Positions 34,399 to 41,442 of a stretch of DNA of 41,442 nucleotides are shown piece after piece (within the stretch, counting starts at the first letter, position 1; every line of letters starts with the position of its first letter). Both the position numbers and the translations under genes were made by a program. The notes below the pieces were generated by a model. The model searched no databases, was not told the origin of the DNA, and saw nothing but the letters and a program-made list of their open reading frames with translations. The stretch comes from Gemmatimonas sp. (GTDB lineage Bacteria > Gemmatimonadota > Gemmatimonadetes > Gemmatimonadales > Gemmatimonadaceae), in contig JAJKIR010000153.1 of assembly GCA_021154325.1 (NCBI GenBank), forward strand, positions 1 through 41,442, given 5' to 3'.

Positions 34399-34410
34399 CC
34401 GGCGAAATTA
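34399..34410 (-). promoter_or_regulatory. -10 box directly before the DPM1-like gene (predicted leaderless start)
   Basis: On the minus strand TAATTT (complement of 34405-34410) is followed by 6 nt and then the ATG at 34398. A -35-like TTGGGA (complement of 34429-34434) lies 18 bp upstream. The arrangement copies that of bamA and uvrC. Confidence 0.5.
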
Positions 34411-34437
34411 ACGGGGGCACTCGGGAGGTCCCAAGCC

Positions 34438-36903
34438 TCAGACCGCCATCTCCGTCACTTCCCTGACTTCTCCGCGGCGCCCACTTACGACTCCGAAGAC
34501 GATGAGAACGACACAGGCGAATAGAGCGAGCAGCGTGATCACCTTCCCGCGTTCGTAGGCCGGATCGTCGAAATGAAGCGAGACCTGCTTCGCGCCCGCT
34601 GGTAGCAGGACCCCAATGAGATTGTACTCGGCGCGATCCAGTTGCGCTGCCTTGCCGTCCACGCTGGCGGTCCAGCCAGGAAAATAGTTTTCCGAAACGA
34701 CCAAAGCAGTTCCAGCGGGCGGCGGGGATTCGATGCGAAGCTGAATGTCGCCTGGCGCATAGCGACTGACCTGCACAGCTGTCGACGTCGGCGCCGGTGG
34801 TGCGGTGATCTCCTGCGCCGGAATCGGCGAATTGGTATCGATGACTGCGATGCCGGTCGGGTCGAACCGCGGATTCAAGACTGCTTTGAGAGCTTCGTCC
34901 TCCGGTGCTTTCACAAACGCGGTCGCGAGCCAGGCCAAAGGATTGTCGCCCGCGAGCCGATACAAGTAGACCTGATTTCCAGCGGCATCCGGCACCGGCC
35001 CCAGTACTTTCTTCGGCTCGGGTATGCCGAGCGTCGGCACGAAGAACTCATGTACGGCTGCCGAGTCGACGTTGGTGTAGAGGTATTGCACGTTCTCATG
35101 CCGCCAAAAGCTGGGGCTGAAAATGATCCGCGGGTCGCAGCGCGTATCGGGAGTGGCGCCGCAGAGCCGCTGAAAGCGACCGATCTCGTTACCGTGGTAC
35201 CCTGTGGTCATGCGGATTCCGTGAGCCATCGGACCGTCGTAGTGCAGCATCGGATCGACGCCGGACGGTCGGCTGAGTGGCTCGTTCAGGATACGTCCCG
35301 GCTCTCGTTGATTGCGCACGTAATCCAGTGCAGGATCACTGGCGTAGAGCTTCGAGGCGCGGGGTGAGAAGAGAAAGTATTGCTTCTCAATGCTGAAGAA
35401 GTCCAGCGCGACGAGCGCCGCCAGCGCAATACCGGCGGTCTTTCGATCCAATCGACGGCGATCGAGCAGCCACACGAGAAGCGCGGCCATGCCGACGACC
35501 AGGAACGAGCGCCAAGCGCCCAAGACGACGGCGGCATTGTTGCTCGCGATGACGTCGTCCAACTGGTCCCCCGCCCAGGACGCGGCCATGACCTTGGCGA
35601 CGTTCGTGACGCCCCCGATAGACGCGAGGAGCGCAATCGCGGCGGCGGCGCCGAGCCACCAGGCGGCGTAGCGGAACGATACCCCGCGCACCAAAAGCCG
35701 CTCCGCTCCGAGCGCCGCGAGTACCGCCGTCGCAAACGCAATCATGAAGAGCATCGTGCTCGGCGCGCGGAAGAACTTGGTCCCCGGCACGAGCGCGTAG
35801 ACGAGATGATAGAACGGCGTGCTACCGCCGAGAGCCCAGAGAACGGATATGATAAGGGCGCCTGTCCAGAACCAGCGGAAGCTCCGACGCTCACTCGTTA
35901 GGCCGAGGGCGCCCAGGAAGAGCGCGGCCGCGCCGAGATATTCGCTGTGCAGGTGAATTCCATTGCGCCCCCAGTACCGATCGAGAATCCCGCTGAACTC
36001 GGGGAGATAAAAGTTGATCATCTCCTCGATCGGCAGAGAGAACGACGTGGCGTACCCGTAGTCGCGGCCGCCGGCACGCGGTGAGAACGGGACGTATTCT
36101 CGAACTGGCAGGAACTGAATTGCCCCGATTACCGCCCCGAGCACCACTGCCCCGAGCGCGAAGAGAAGCCGTCTGGTGCCAACGCGTCGATCCAGCCGCG
36201 CGCGCGTGCCATCGGGCATCTCGAGCTCGGCGAAGGCGAGGTACAGGGCGAATGCGCCGCAGGCGATCAGCATGTACTGCAGCAGCTGCGGATGCGGACT
36301 GAGCACGCCCAGCCCGATGACGAACGCAAGCGTCCCCCATGCCCAATTTCGCCCGTCGCGAATTCCGCGAATGAGGAGGAGGAGGGCGAGCGGCAGCAAC
36401 GCGCTCACATACAGCTTGCCATCGTGGCCTGGCGAGACGTACGCGGCAATCGGTCCGCACATCAGGTAGGTGATGCCGCCCACGATGCTTGACAGAAAGC
36501 CAACTCCCCACGCCCGAAGGAACAGGTACGTGAAGAAGCCCGCGAGGAAGATGTGGATCATGAACGACCACGTCATCGCAACGTCGGTCGGCAGGATCAT
36601 TCGGAGCAGGAACGTCGGGTAGAAAATGTCGCCGTGCATAGCGGCGACGTACGGCATGCCTCCCATCAGATAGGGATTCCAGAGCGGGATGCCATGCCCG
36701 GAGCGAAGCGACGCCGCGGCAAATTCACGGAACGGATAGCCGGCGTAGAACTGATCGCTGCGCGGATTGACGAGAAATCCTCCGCCAAGGGCGGGAAATC
36801 CGAGCGCGAGGGTGCACAGTGCGAAGACGAGAGCAGCCCAGGCGGCCGCGAAGCGCGGCGACCAATCGAGTCGAAGCGTGGGCGAAGGTGTGCGCGCCTT
36901 CAC
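34438..36903 (-). CDS. YfhO family membrane protein (GT-C type glycosyltransferase)
   Basis: About 821 residues with around 12-13 transmembrane segments and a periplasmic C-terminal region. Family landmarks are DQFYAGYPFREF and GIPLWNPYLMGGMPY in the first extracytoplasmic loop, with the Asp expected for a GT-C base. YVSPGHDGKLYVSALLPL follows, and VSENYFPGWTASVDGKAAQL near the end is the typical YfhO tail motif, before a last membrane helix. In Bacillus, YfhO works with the GT2 enzyme CsbB and a flippase to glycosylate lipoteichoic acid from undecaprenyl-P-GlcNAc. Here GT2 genes and a membrane protein flank it, so a similar transfer onto a surface glycan is likely. I chose GTG 36903; a TTG at 36984 would overlap the upstream gene by 68 nt with a Ser/Ala-rich tail. 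Confidence 0.85.
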   Translation of the reverse strand: MKARTPSPTLRLDWSPRFAAAWAALVFALCTLALGFPALGGGFLVNPRSDQFYAGYPFREFAAASLRSGHGIPLWNPYLMGGMPYVAAMHGDIFYPTFLLRMILPTDVAMTWSFMIHIFLAGFFTYLFLRAWGVGFLSSIVGGITYLMCGPIAAYVSPGHDGKLYVSALLPLALLLLIRGIRDGRNWAWGTLAFVIGLGVLSPHPQLLQYMLIACGAFALYLAFAELEMPDGTRARLDRRVGTRRLLFALGAVVLGAVIGAIQFLPVREYVPFSPRAGGRDYGYATSFSLPIEEMINFYLPEFSGILDRYWGRNGIHLHSEYLGAAALFLGALGLTSERRSFRWFWTGALIISVLWALGGSTPFYHLVYALVPGTKFFRAPSTMLFMIAFATAVLAALGAERLLVRGVSFRYAAWWLGAAAAIALLASIGGVTNVAKVMAASWAGDQLDDVIASNNAAVVLGAWRSFLVVGMAALLVWLLDRRRLDRKTAGIALAALVALDFFSIEKQYFLFSPRASKLYASDPALDYVRNQREPGRILNEPLSRPSGVDPMLHYDGPMAHGIRMTTGYHGNEIGRFQRLCGATPDTRCDPRIIFSPSFWRHENVQYLYTNVDSAAVHEFFVPTLGIPEPKKVLGPVPDAAGNQVYLYRLAGDNPLAWLATAFVKAPEDEALKAVLNPRFDPTGIAVIDTNSPIPAQEITAPPAPTSTAVQVSRYAPGDIQLRIESPPPAGTALVVSENYFPGWTASVDGKAAQLDRAEYNLIGVLLPAGAKQVSLHFDDPAYERGKVITLLALFACVVLIVFGVVSGRRGEVREVTEMAV

Positions 36904-36916
36904 ACGCGATGGACTC

Positions 36917-37873
36917 TCATTGCTCGCGAGGTCGGCGTCGGAGGCCGTCGAGGCCGAGGAAGATCGCGCCCGGTGCGATTTCAAGAGCGGTGAGCCAGAG
37001 TCGAGAGGTGACGGCGAGAATGGCGGCCTGCGCAGGATCGGCGAGATGCGCAGCCGGGAGAAGTGCGATCATCGCTGCTTCGCGAAAGCCGGCCCCCGCC
37101 GGTGCGAAGAGAACAAGGTAACCGACCAGATACGACAGCGCGTAGACGGCGACATATGCGGTGAGGGGCCCCTGACTGGACCCGGACACACCGCGCGCGA
37201 AGAGCGCGAACGCCGCGCCGTACAGGAGCCACGCCACGACGTTGCCAACGAGTGAGATCAGTATGGCTACTCGCGGCAGGGCGCCGATGTTGAGGTCTCG
37301 GCCGGTGACGCGGCTGAGCCAACGAAAAATCTTTGGGAGGACGACCGGTAAGAGGACGAGGGCACCGGCGCAGACGAGGACAAAGAGAACCGCCGTCCGC
37401 GCTCGCCCTAGCGCTTCAAGTTGCAGCAGTGGCCAACCGAAGACGGCAACGACGATAAAGCCGGCAATGAGATTCACGAGGACGTTCAGGATCGCCGATC
37501 CGGTGGCCGCGACTGCAGAAACACCGGCACGTTCCGCCATGACGCCCATGGCTCCGATCTGAACGATCTTGCCAGGCACGTAGCGGCCGAGATTGGAGAC
37601 CGTCCAGATGCGCGCCGCGACCCAGAATCCCAGGTGTGAACCCCATCCGCGGAGCACCTCCCGCCACATCTCGATGAGCACGGCGTAGGTGGTGAGAAAG
37701 AGCACGCCTGAGAGCGCGATCCAGGTCCAGTTCGGGTGCAGCTGTCCGAGATCAACCGAGGAGGTCGACCACTGCTTTCGGAGCGCGCGCACCGCAAACG
37801 CGAGCACGACGAGGCCGATCGCGGCCTGTAGTGCGCGGGCTGCATAGCGAGTCCATCTCGCCCGCGGGGTCAC
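36917..37873 (-). CDS. Lysylphosphatidylglycerol synthase TM-region / UPF0104 family membrane protein
   Basis: 318 residues with about eight transmembrane helices. Conserved segments are NLGRYVPGKIVQIGAMGVMAERAGVS (shown to the family as LGRYVPGK and AERAGVS) and YLVGYLVLFAPAGAGFREAAM, the hallmark of the TIGR00374/UPF0104 group. The family includes the flippase part of MprF and membrane proteins of archaeal AglD type. No catalytic lysyltransferase domain is attached, so a transporter-like or flippase role for a lipid-linked sugar is the best guess. The GTG at 37873 overlaps the upstream glycosyltransferase stop (GTGA). It sits between a GT4 and the YfhO gene, in line with a lipid-linked glycan pathway. 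Confidence 0.85.
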   Translation of the reverse strand: MTPRARWTRYAARALQAAIGLVVLAFAVRALRKQWSTSSVDLGQLHPNWTWIALSGVLFLTTYAVLIEMWREVLRGWGSHLGFWVAARIWTVSNLGRYVPGKIVQIGAMGVMAERAGVSAVAATGSAILNVLVNLIAGFIVVAVFGWPLLQLEALGRARTAVLFVLVCAGALVLLPVVLPKIFRWLSRVTGRDLNIGALPRVAILISLVGNVVAWLLYGAAFALFARGVSGSSQGPLTAYVAVYALSYLVGYLVLFAPAGAGFREAAMIALLPAAHLADPAQAAILAVTSRLWLTALEIAPGAIFLGLDGLRRRPREQ

Positions 37874-39075
37874 TTGCTTCTCGACGACCCGAGTGCTGAC
37901 CGGTAGATCGCGTCGTAGCTTCGCGCGACCGCGTCAGGAGAAAACACCGCGAGCGCAGCCCGGCGTCCTGCCACCCCGAGCGAAGCAGCACGGTCCGGGC
38001 TGGCGAGGAGCTCGTCGGCGGCGCGGGCGAGCGCGTCGGCAGTGAAGACGTCGACGAGGATGCCGGTAACGCCGTGCTCGACGATGTCGCGAAGGCCGCC
38101 AGAATCGAATGCGATGACAGGAGTCTCGCAGAGCTGCGCCTCGACGGCCACGAGGCCAAGTCCCTCATCGCGGGATGGAACAATGAGCGCACTGGCAGAC
38201 CGATAGAGCTGCGGCAGCGCCGGCTGGGGCAGCGCGCCGTGCCAGGTGACGCGCTCGGCGATGCCTAACGACGCCGCAAGAGTGCGCATGGCGTCTGCGT
38301 CCGGACCATCGCCGACGACGTCCAGCCGCGTTGGAGTGCGCATGACGCCGATGGCGCGCAGGAGAAGCTCGATCCCCTTCTGCGCATTGAGCCGCCCAAC
38401 GAAGAGCAATCGATCGTGTGCGCGAGTGCCGCCCGGAGTGAAGAGCTCCGTGGCCGCTGGCATCGGCAACACGCGCGGCGCCGGCAACTCGGGCGTCATG
38501 GCGTGCGCCTCGTCGGAAAGCCATCTAGACACGGTGGTCGTCGCCCGCGAGGCACGCATCACCCATTGCAGCGCCGTCGCCGCGCCGGCGGTCGATCGCG
38601 CGAGGCGGACATCGCTGCCGTGCATGCTCGTAACGAACGGAACGCCTGACAGGCGACTCGCCGCGGCCGCGACCACTCCGGCGGGAAACCACCAGTGCGC
38701 GTGAACAAGCCGCGGCGCGATTCGACGTTGCTCACGCAAAAGGCGCCAGAACCCAGCTCCAAACAAGGAGCCGAGCGCGAATCGCGCCGACCAGGAATCG
38801 CGGACTTGCTCCGCCATCGTGCCGGTATAAGCGAGCGTCTCGAGGGATGGCGGTGCGTAGCGAAAGCGGACTACTTCAATGCCGTCAACGGAGTCCCGCG
38901 TCGGGAGATTGGCGGCATGCGGGGCGAGGACGGAGACCTCGATGCCGAGCTGCCGGAGCGCCCGCGCGAAGCGGAGGATGAATGAGCCCGCGGCGTCCCC
39001 GGTCCATCGCGGGAAGGCGTGCGTGAGGAAGAGGACACGCAGCGCCGCCGGGTCAGCGGCGATCGCGCTCGTCAT
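37870..39075 (-). CDS. Glycosyltransferase family 4
   Basis: 401-residue GT-B fold enzyme. The N-terminal half has VLFLTHAFPRWTGDAAGSF, with the glycine loop of the acceptor side, and HAHWWFPAGVVAA. The C-terminal half shows LLFVGRLNAQKGIELLL, VVGDGPDADAMR and the donor-binding EX7E motif in PSRDEGLGLVAVEAQLCETPVIAFDSGG. The sugar donor and acceptor cannot be told by eye. The ATG at 39075 overlaps the upstream GT2 by 23 nt. It is soluble or peripheral at the inner membrane. One CGTTAGGC octamer copy (ASLGIAER) lies in it. Confidence 0.92.
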   Translation of the reverse strand: MTSAIAADPAALRVLFLTHAFPRWTGDAAGSFILRFARALRQLGIEVSVLAPHAANLPTRDSVDGIEVVRFRYAPPSLETLAYTGTMAEQVRDSWSARFALGSLFGAGFWRLLREQRRIAPRLVHAHWWFPAGVVAAAASRLSGVPFVTSMHGSDVRLARSTAGAATALQWVMRASRATTTVSRWLSDEAHAMTPELPAPRVLPMPAATELFTPGGTRAHDRLLFVGRLNAQKGIELLLRAIGVMRTPTRLDVVGDGPDADAMRTLAASLGIAERVTWHGALPQPALPQLYRSASALIVPSRDEGLGLVAVEAQLCETPVIAFDSGGLRDIVEHGVTGILVDVFTADALARAADELLASPDRAASLGVAGRRAALAVFSPDAVARSYDAIYRSALGSSRSK

Positions 39076-40075
39076 CCTGGCGCTGCTCGTCCAACCGTCG
39101 CTGGATCTCGCGGAGCTGCGCGCGTTGCGCGGCGATCTGGTCGCCGAGCATGCCGGTGGCGAAGAAGACGCTACCGAGGAGTATGCACGTCTGGATGATC
39201 GACCAGACCCACCGCTGACCGATGCCGTAGATCCAGAGTCGCGCCAACGCCAGCAGGCCGGCGAACACGCCGAGGCCGAAGACGCTGAAGCCGAGCATGG
39301 CGAAGAGCAGCAGCGGCTTCTGTCCGAAGCGGAGCTCGAACCAGACTGAGATCATGTCGAGCACGCCGATCGGAATCCGATGCCAGGTCGCGAACTTCGA
39401 GCGCCCTGCGTGCCGCGGATAGAGCGGCACCGGAACTTCAGCAACTTTGAAACCCTGCGCGGCCGCAATGACGACCATGTAGCGATGCCAGTCGGGTCGC
39501 ACTGGCAAGCCGTCCATGATCTCCCGACGGTACGCCTTGACGCTGTTCAGGTCCTTGACCTTCACGTCGAACAGCAGTCGACTGAGCCGGTTATAAATGC
39601 CGGAGACGAGTGCCTTCTCGTACTTCCCTTCCTTGAAGCCGGTGACCATGTCGGCTTCATCGGCGAGGATGGGCGCCACGAGCCGCGGAATGTCCTCAGG
39701 CTTGAACTGGAGATCCGCTGGATAGAAGACGAGGACGCGGCCGGTGGCATGCAGGTAGCCCGTGCGCAGCGCGTCGGCGATGCCGCGGCGGCTCCGGTGT
39801 CGAGCGAGCTTCAGGAACGGATATCGTCGAGCGAGCTGCTCGAGCACCGGCCAGGTGTTGTCTGCCGAGCCGTCGTCGATGACGACGACCTCGAACGAGA
39901 TGTCGGGCTGCGAGCGGAACGTCGCGTCCGCCTGCTCCATGAAAAGCGGAAGGTTCTCCGCCTCGTCCTTCGCGGGGACGAGTACGGAGACGTCGGTTTT
40001 GGGCGCGGGGCGCGGGACGAGGGGCGCGGGAATCGCTGTGCTCACGGTGCCTTGTTCCCGCAAGGACGAACTCAC
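39053..40075 (-). CDS. GT2 glycosyltransferase with two C-terminal membrane helices (GtrB/ArnC-like)
   Basis: 340 residues. The GT2 core has DVSVLVPAKDEAENLPLF, VVIDDGSADNTW, RRGIADALRTGYLHATG and FYPADLQFKPEDI. Two hydrophobic helices at about residues 245-305 are followed by a charged, probably coiled-coil tail (QLREIQRRLDEQRQDDE). This layout matches GtrB, ArnC and CsbB, which make undecaprenyl-phosphate sugars. The metal site reads ADLQ in place of DAD, as in several membrane GT2s. The GTG at 40075 overlaps the rpoN stop (GTGA); GTG 40045 is a possible shorter start. It opens the glycosyltransferase block downstream of rpoN. Confidence 0.9.
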   Translation of the reverse strand: MSSSLREQGTVSTAIPAPLVPRPAPKTDVSVLVPAKDEAENLPLFMEQADATFRSQPDISFEVVVIDDGSADNTWPVLEQLARRYPFLKLARHRSRRGIADALRTGYLHATGRVLVFYPADLQFKPEDIPRLVAPILADEADMVTGFKEGKYEKALVSGIYNRLSRLLFDVKVKDLNSVKAYRREIMDGLPVRPDWHRYMVVIAAAQGFKVAEVPVPLYPRHAGRSKFATWHRIPIGVLDMISVWFELRFGQKPLLLFAMLGFSVFGLGVFAGLLALARLWIYGIGQRWVWSIIQTCILLGSVFFATGMLGDQIAAQRAQLREIQRRLDEQRQDDERDRR

Positions 40076-41442
40076 ACCCGCTTCCGCATCCGGGCGGACA
40101 GCACTCCCAATTGGTCCCGGTACTTGGCGACGGTGCGTCGAGCGATCTGGACGCCGCTTTCCTTCAGGATGTTGACGATGGCCTGATCGGTGAGCGGGTG
40201 CTTTGGATCTTCTTCCGAGACGAGCTTCTCGATCTGCGCCTTGATGCCGCGGGCCGAGACGTCTTCACCGGCGGTGGTGGACAAGCCCGACGAGAAGAAG
40301 AACTTGAGCGGCAGCACTCCACGCGGCGTCTGAACGTACTTCTCGTTGGTGACGCGACTGACCGTGGATTCGTGCATGTTGATCACTTCGGCGACTTCGC
40401 GGAGTGTGAGCGGCTTGAGGTACTGCACGCCCTTCTCGAAGAAATCGCGCTGCCGGTCGACGATGTAGTTCATGACCTTGAGCATCGTTTGCCGGCGCTG
40501 CTCGATCGCCTGGATCATCCAGTTCGCGGAGTTGAGCTTGTTGGAGATGAACTCCTTGCTCTCGCCCTCGAACTTTTTCTTGTCGCGCGCGATTTCCTGA
40601 TACGCCTTGCTCAGCTTGAGCCGAGGAAGGTTGGCGTCATTGAGAAAGACGTGATAGCGACCGTCGATCTTCTCGACGATGAGATCGGGGATGATGTAAT
40701 TGTCGCTGGCACTGCTGTACATCAGCCCGGGCTTCGGATCGAGCTTCTTGATCTCGTCGGCGGCCTTCTGCACGTCCCCGGGGCTGATACCGAAGCGCTT
40801 GGAGATCTCGCTCCAGCGGTGGTTGATCAGCTCGTCGAAGCAGTCGCGAACGAGACGATACGGAACGGATTGCTCGAGGCCGGCCTCGCGGAGCTGCAGC
40901 ATGAGACATTCGCGGAGATCGCGGGCGCCGACGCCCGGCGGGTCCAGACTCTGAATCACGCCGAGCATCTGCTCGACTTCCTGCACCGAGTAGACGGGCA
41001 GATCCTCGAGGTCAGGATTGATCTCCTCGGCGACCTTCTCGACAGTTTCGTTGATGCTGATCAGGATATCGGTCAACGGGCACGCGAGATAGCCGTCCTC
41101 GTTGATGTTGCCGATGAACTCTTCGGCGAGCAGCTGCTGACGGGGTGAGAGCTCGAGAAGTGCGATCTGATCGCGGAGGTGGTCCGAGAGGTCCCGTGTG
41201 TCGACGGTGACGGGCTCGTAGTACTCCCGCTCCTCGTGCTCCTCTCGACGGCCGCCCGCGTCGAAGCCATCGAGGAGAATCTCCTCCCAGTCGATCTCGT
41301 CGTTGCCCTTGTCTTCCTCGGTGGCGGCTTCCGCCTCGGGTGCCTCCTCCTCGTCCTCCTCCTCTTCCTCCATCTCGACCATCTCGAGGAAGGGATTGTT
41401 CAACAGCTCCTGCTTGAGATGCTGCTGGAGGTCCAGGAGCGG
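40072..41442 (-). CDS. rpoN: RNA polymerase sigma-54 factor RpoN (5' end outside window)
   Basis: Alternative sigma factor that recognises -24/-12 promoters and needs an AAA+ activator. The frame is open to the window edge; the first residues visible (PLLDLQQHLKQELLNNPFLE) belong to region I, so a start near 41403 (TTG) is not real. Domains on the 456 visible residues: the end of region I; a very acidic region II (EMEEEEEDEEEAPEAEAATEE, then EREYYEP); the core-binding domain (about 90-250); and the DNA-binding domain with the helix-turn-helix EVAEVINMHESTVSRV. The C-terminal RpoN box is ARRTVAKYRDQL (canonical ARRTVAKYRE). Adjacent glycosyltransferase genes overlap its stop by 4 nt. Confidence 0.95.
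   Translation of the reverse strand, partial: PLLDLQQHLKQELLNNPFLEMVEMEEEEEDEEEAPEAEAATEEDKGNDEIDWEEILLDGFDAGGRREEHEEREYYEPVTVDTRDLSDHLRDQIALLELSPRQQLLAEEFIGNINEDGYLACPLTDILISINETVEKVAEEINPDLEDLPVYSVQEVEQMLGVIQSLDPPGVGARDLRECLMLQLREAGLEQSVPYRLVRDCFDELINHRWSEISKRFGISPGDVQKAADEIKKLDPKPGLMYSSASDNYIIPDLIVEKIDGRYHVFLNDANLPRLKLSKAYQEIARDKKKFEGESKEFISNKLNSANWMIQAIEQRRQTMLKVMNYIVDRQRDFFEKGVQYLKPLTLREVAEVINMHESTVSRVTNEKYVQTPRGVLPLKFFFSSGLSTTAGEDVSARGIKAQIEKLVSEEDPKHPLTDQAIVNILKESGVQIARRTVAKYRDQLGVLSARMRKRV

Larger units (their letters stand above)
3864..38270. repeat. Dispersed octamer CGTTAGGC / GCCTAACG, 19 copies
   Basis: By hand count, perfect copies start at these positions. CGTTAGGC on the + strand: 11202, 14792, 15083, 15128, 17092, 19811, 20820, 20880, 27944, 28881, 31527, 35896. 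GCCTAACG on the + strand: 3864, 10298, 18187, 19566, 24754, 30806, 38263. Eighteen lie inside genes and one (30806) covers the hydrolase stop codon between apt and 30808. The base before CGTTAGGC is most often T. Close variants occur at 2487 and 2511 (terminator arms), 2008, 7514 and 22309. Confidence 0.85.

Noticed and set aside
3864..38270. CRISPR array or tandem repeat interpretation of the octamer
   Set aside because: Spacing is irregular, from 45 nt to more than 6 kb, and no longer repeat unit surrounds the 8 bases.

Overview
The window is a dense, GC-rich (by eye mid-60s % GC) chromosomal segment from a Gram-negative-type (diderm) bacterium. It contains BamA, Skp and most of the Raetz lipid A pathway, so there is an outer membrane with LPS. 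A fused LpxC-FabZ protein, a bacillithiol enzyme (BshC), a YfhO membrane protein and this gene order point to the FCB side of the tree. My best guess is Gemmatimonadota; this is an inference from gene content, not a database match. No stretch without a gene exceeds 300 bases. The largest gap is 23614-23849, which holds a terminator, a promoter and a hairpin.

Layout. (1) 1-2460: clpC, cut by the left edge, followed by an 18-bp inverted-repeat terminator. (2) 2542-12698: an envelope operon on the + strand, bamA-skp-lpxD-lpxC/fabZ-lpxA-Gfo/Idh oxidoreductase-lpxB-DUF374 acyltransferase-lpxK, mostly joined by 4-nt stop/start overlaps. It matches the enterobacterial bamA-skp-lpxD-fabZ-lpxA-lpxB order, with the fusion gene sitting where fabZ normally sits. 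(3) 12662-17666: glutamate dehydrogenase, then a coupled rlmH-bshC-murJ set. (4) 17705-21940: uvrC-thrC-larC. (5) 22003-23613: an exported TPR protein with a clear intrinsic terminator. (6) 23850-30780: DUF512 radical-SAM protein-der-plsY-gpsA-MerR regulator-surE-pcm-acylphosphatase-apt, again nearly all overlapping or abutting. (7) 30808-31662 (-): a metallo-beta-lactamase-fold hydrolase. (8) 31814-32614: tRNA-Arg(CCU) and a membrane-anchored TPR protein. (9) 32798-41442 (-): rpoN (cut by the right edge) followed by two glycosyltransferases, an UPF0104-type membrane protein, a YfhO-type GT-C protein, a polyprenyl-phosphate mannose synthase-like GT2 and dapF. This looks like a surface glycosylation module read from right to left.

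The most unusual signal is not a gene. The octamer CGTTAGGC (reverse GCCTAACG) occurs 19 times by hand count, against roughly 1-2 expected from composition. It is read in three different codon contexts (Leu-Gly, Leu-Thr, Pro-Asn), and it accounts for about half of the otherwise rare TTA codons. This argues for selection or spread at the DNA level. I do not recognise it as a described genome signature. A second recurrent pattern is a -10 hexamer placed 5-6 nt before the start codon of three genes (bamA, uvrC and the GT2 at 34398), which predicts leaderless mRNAs.
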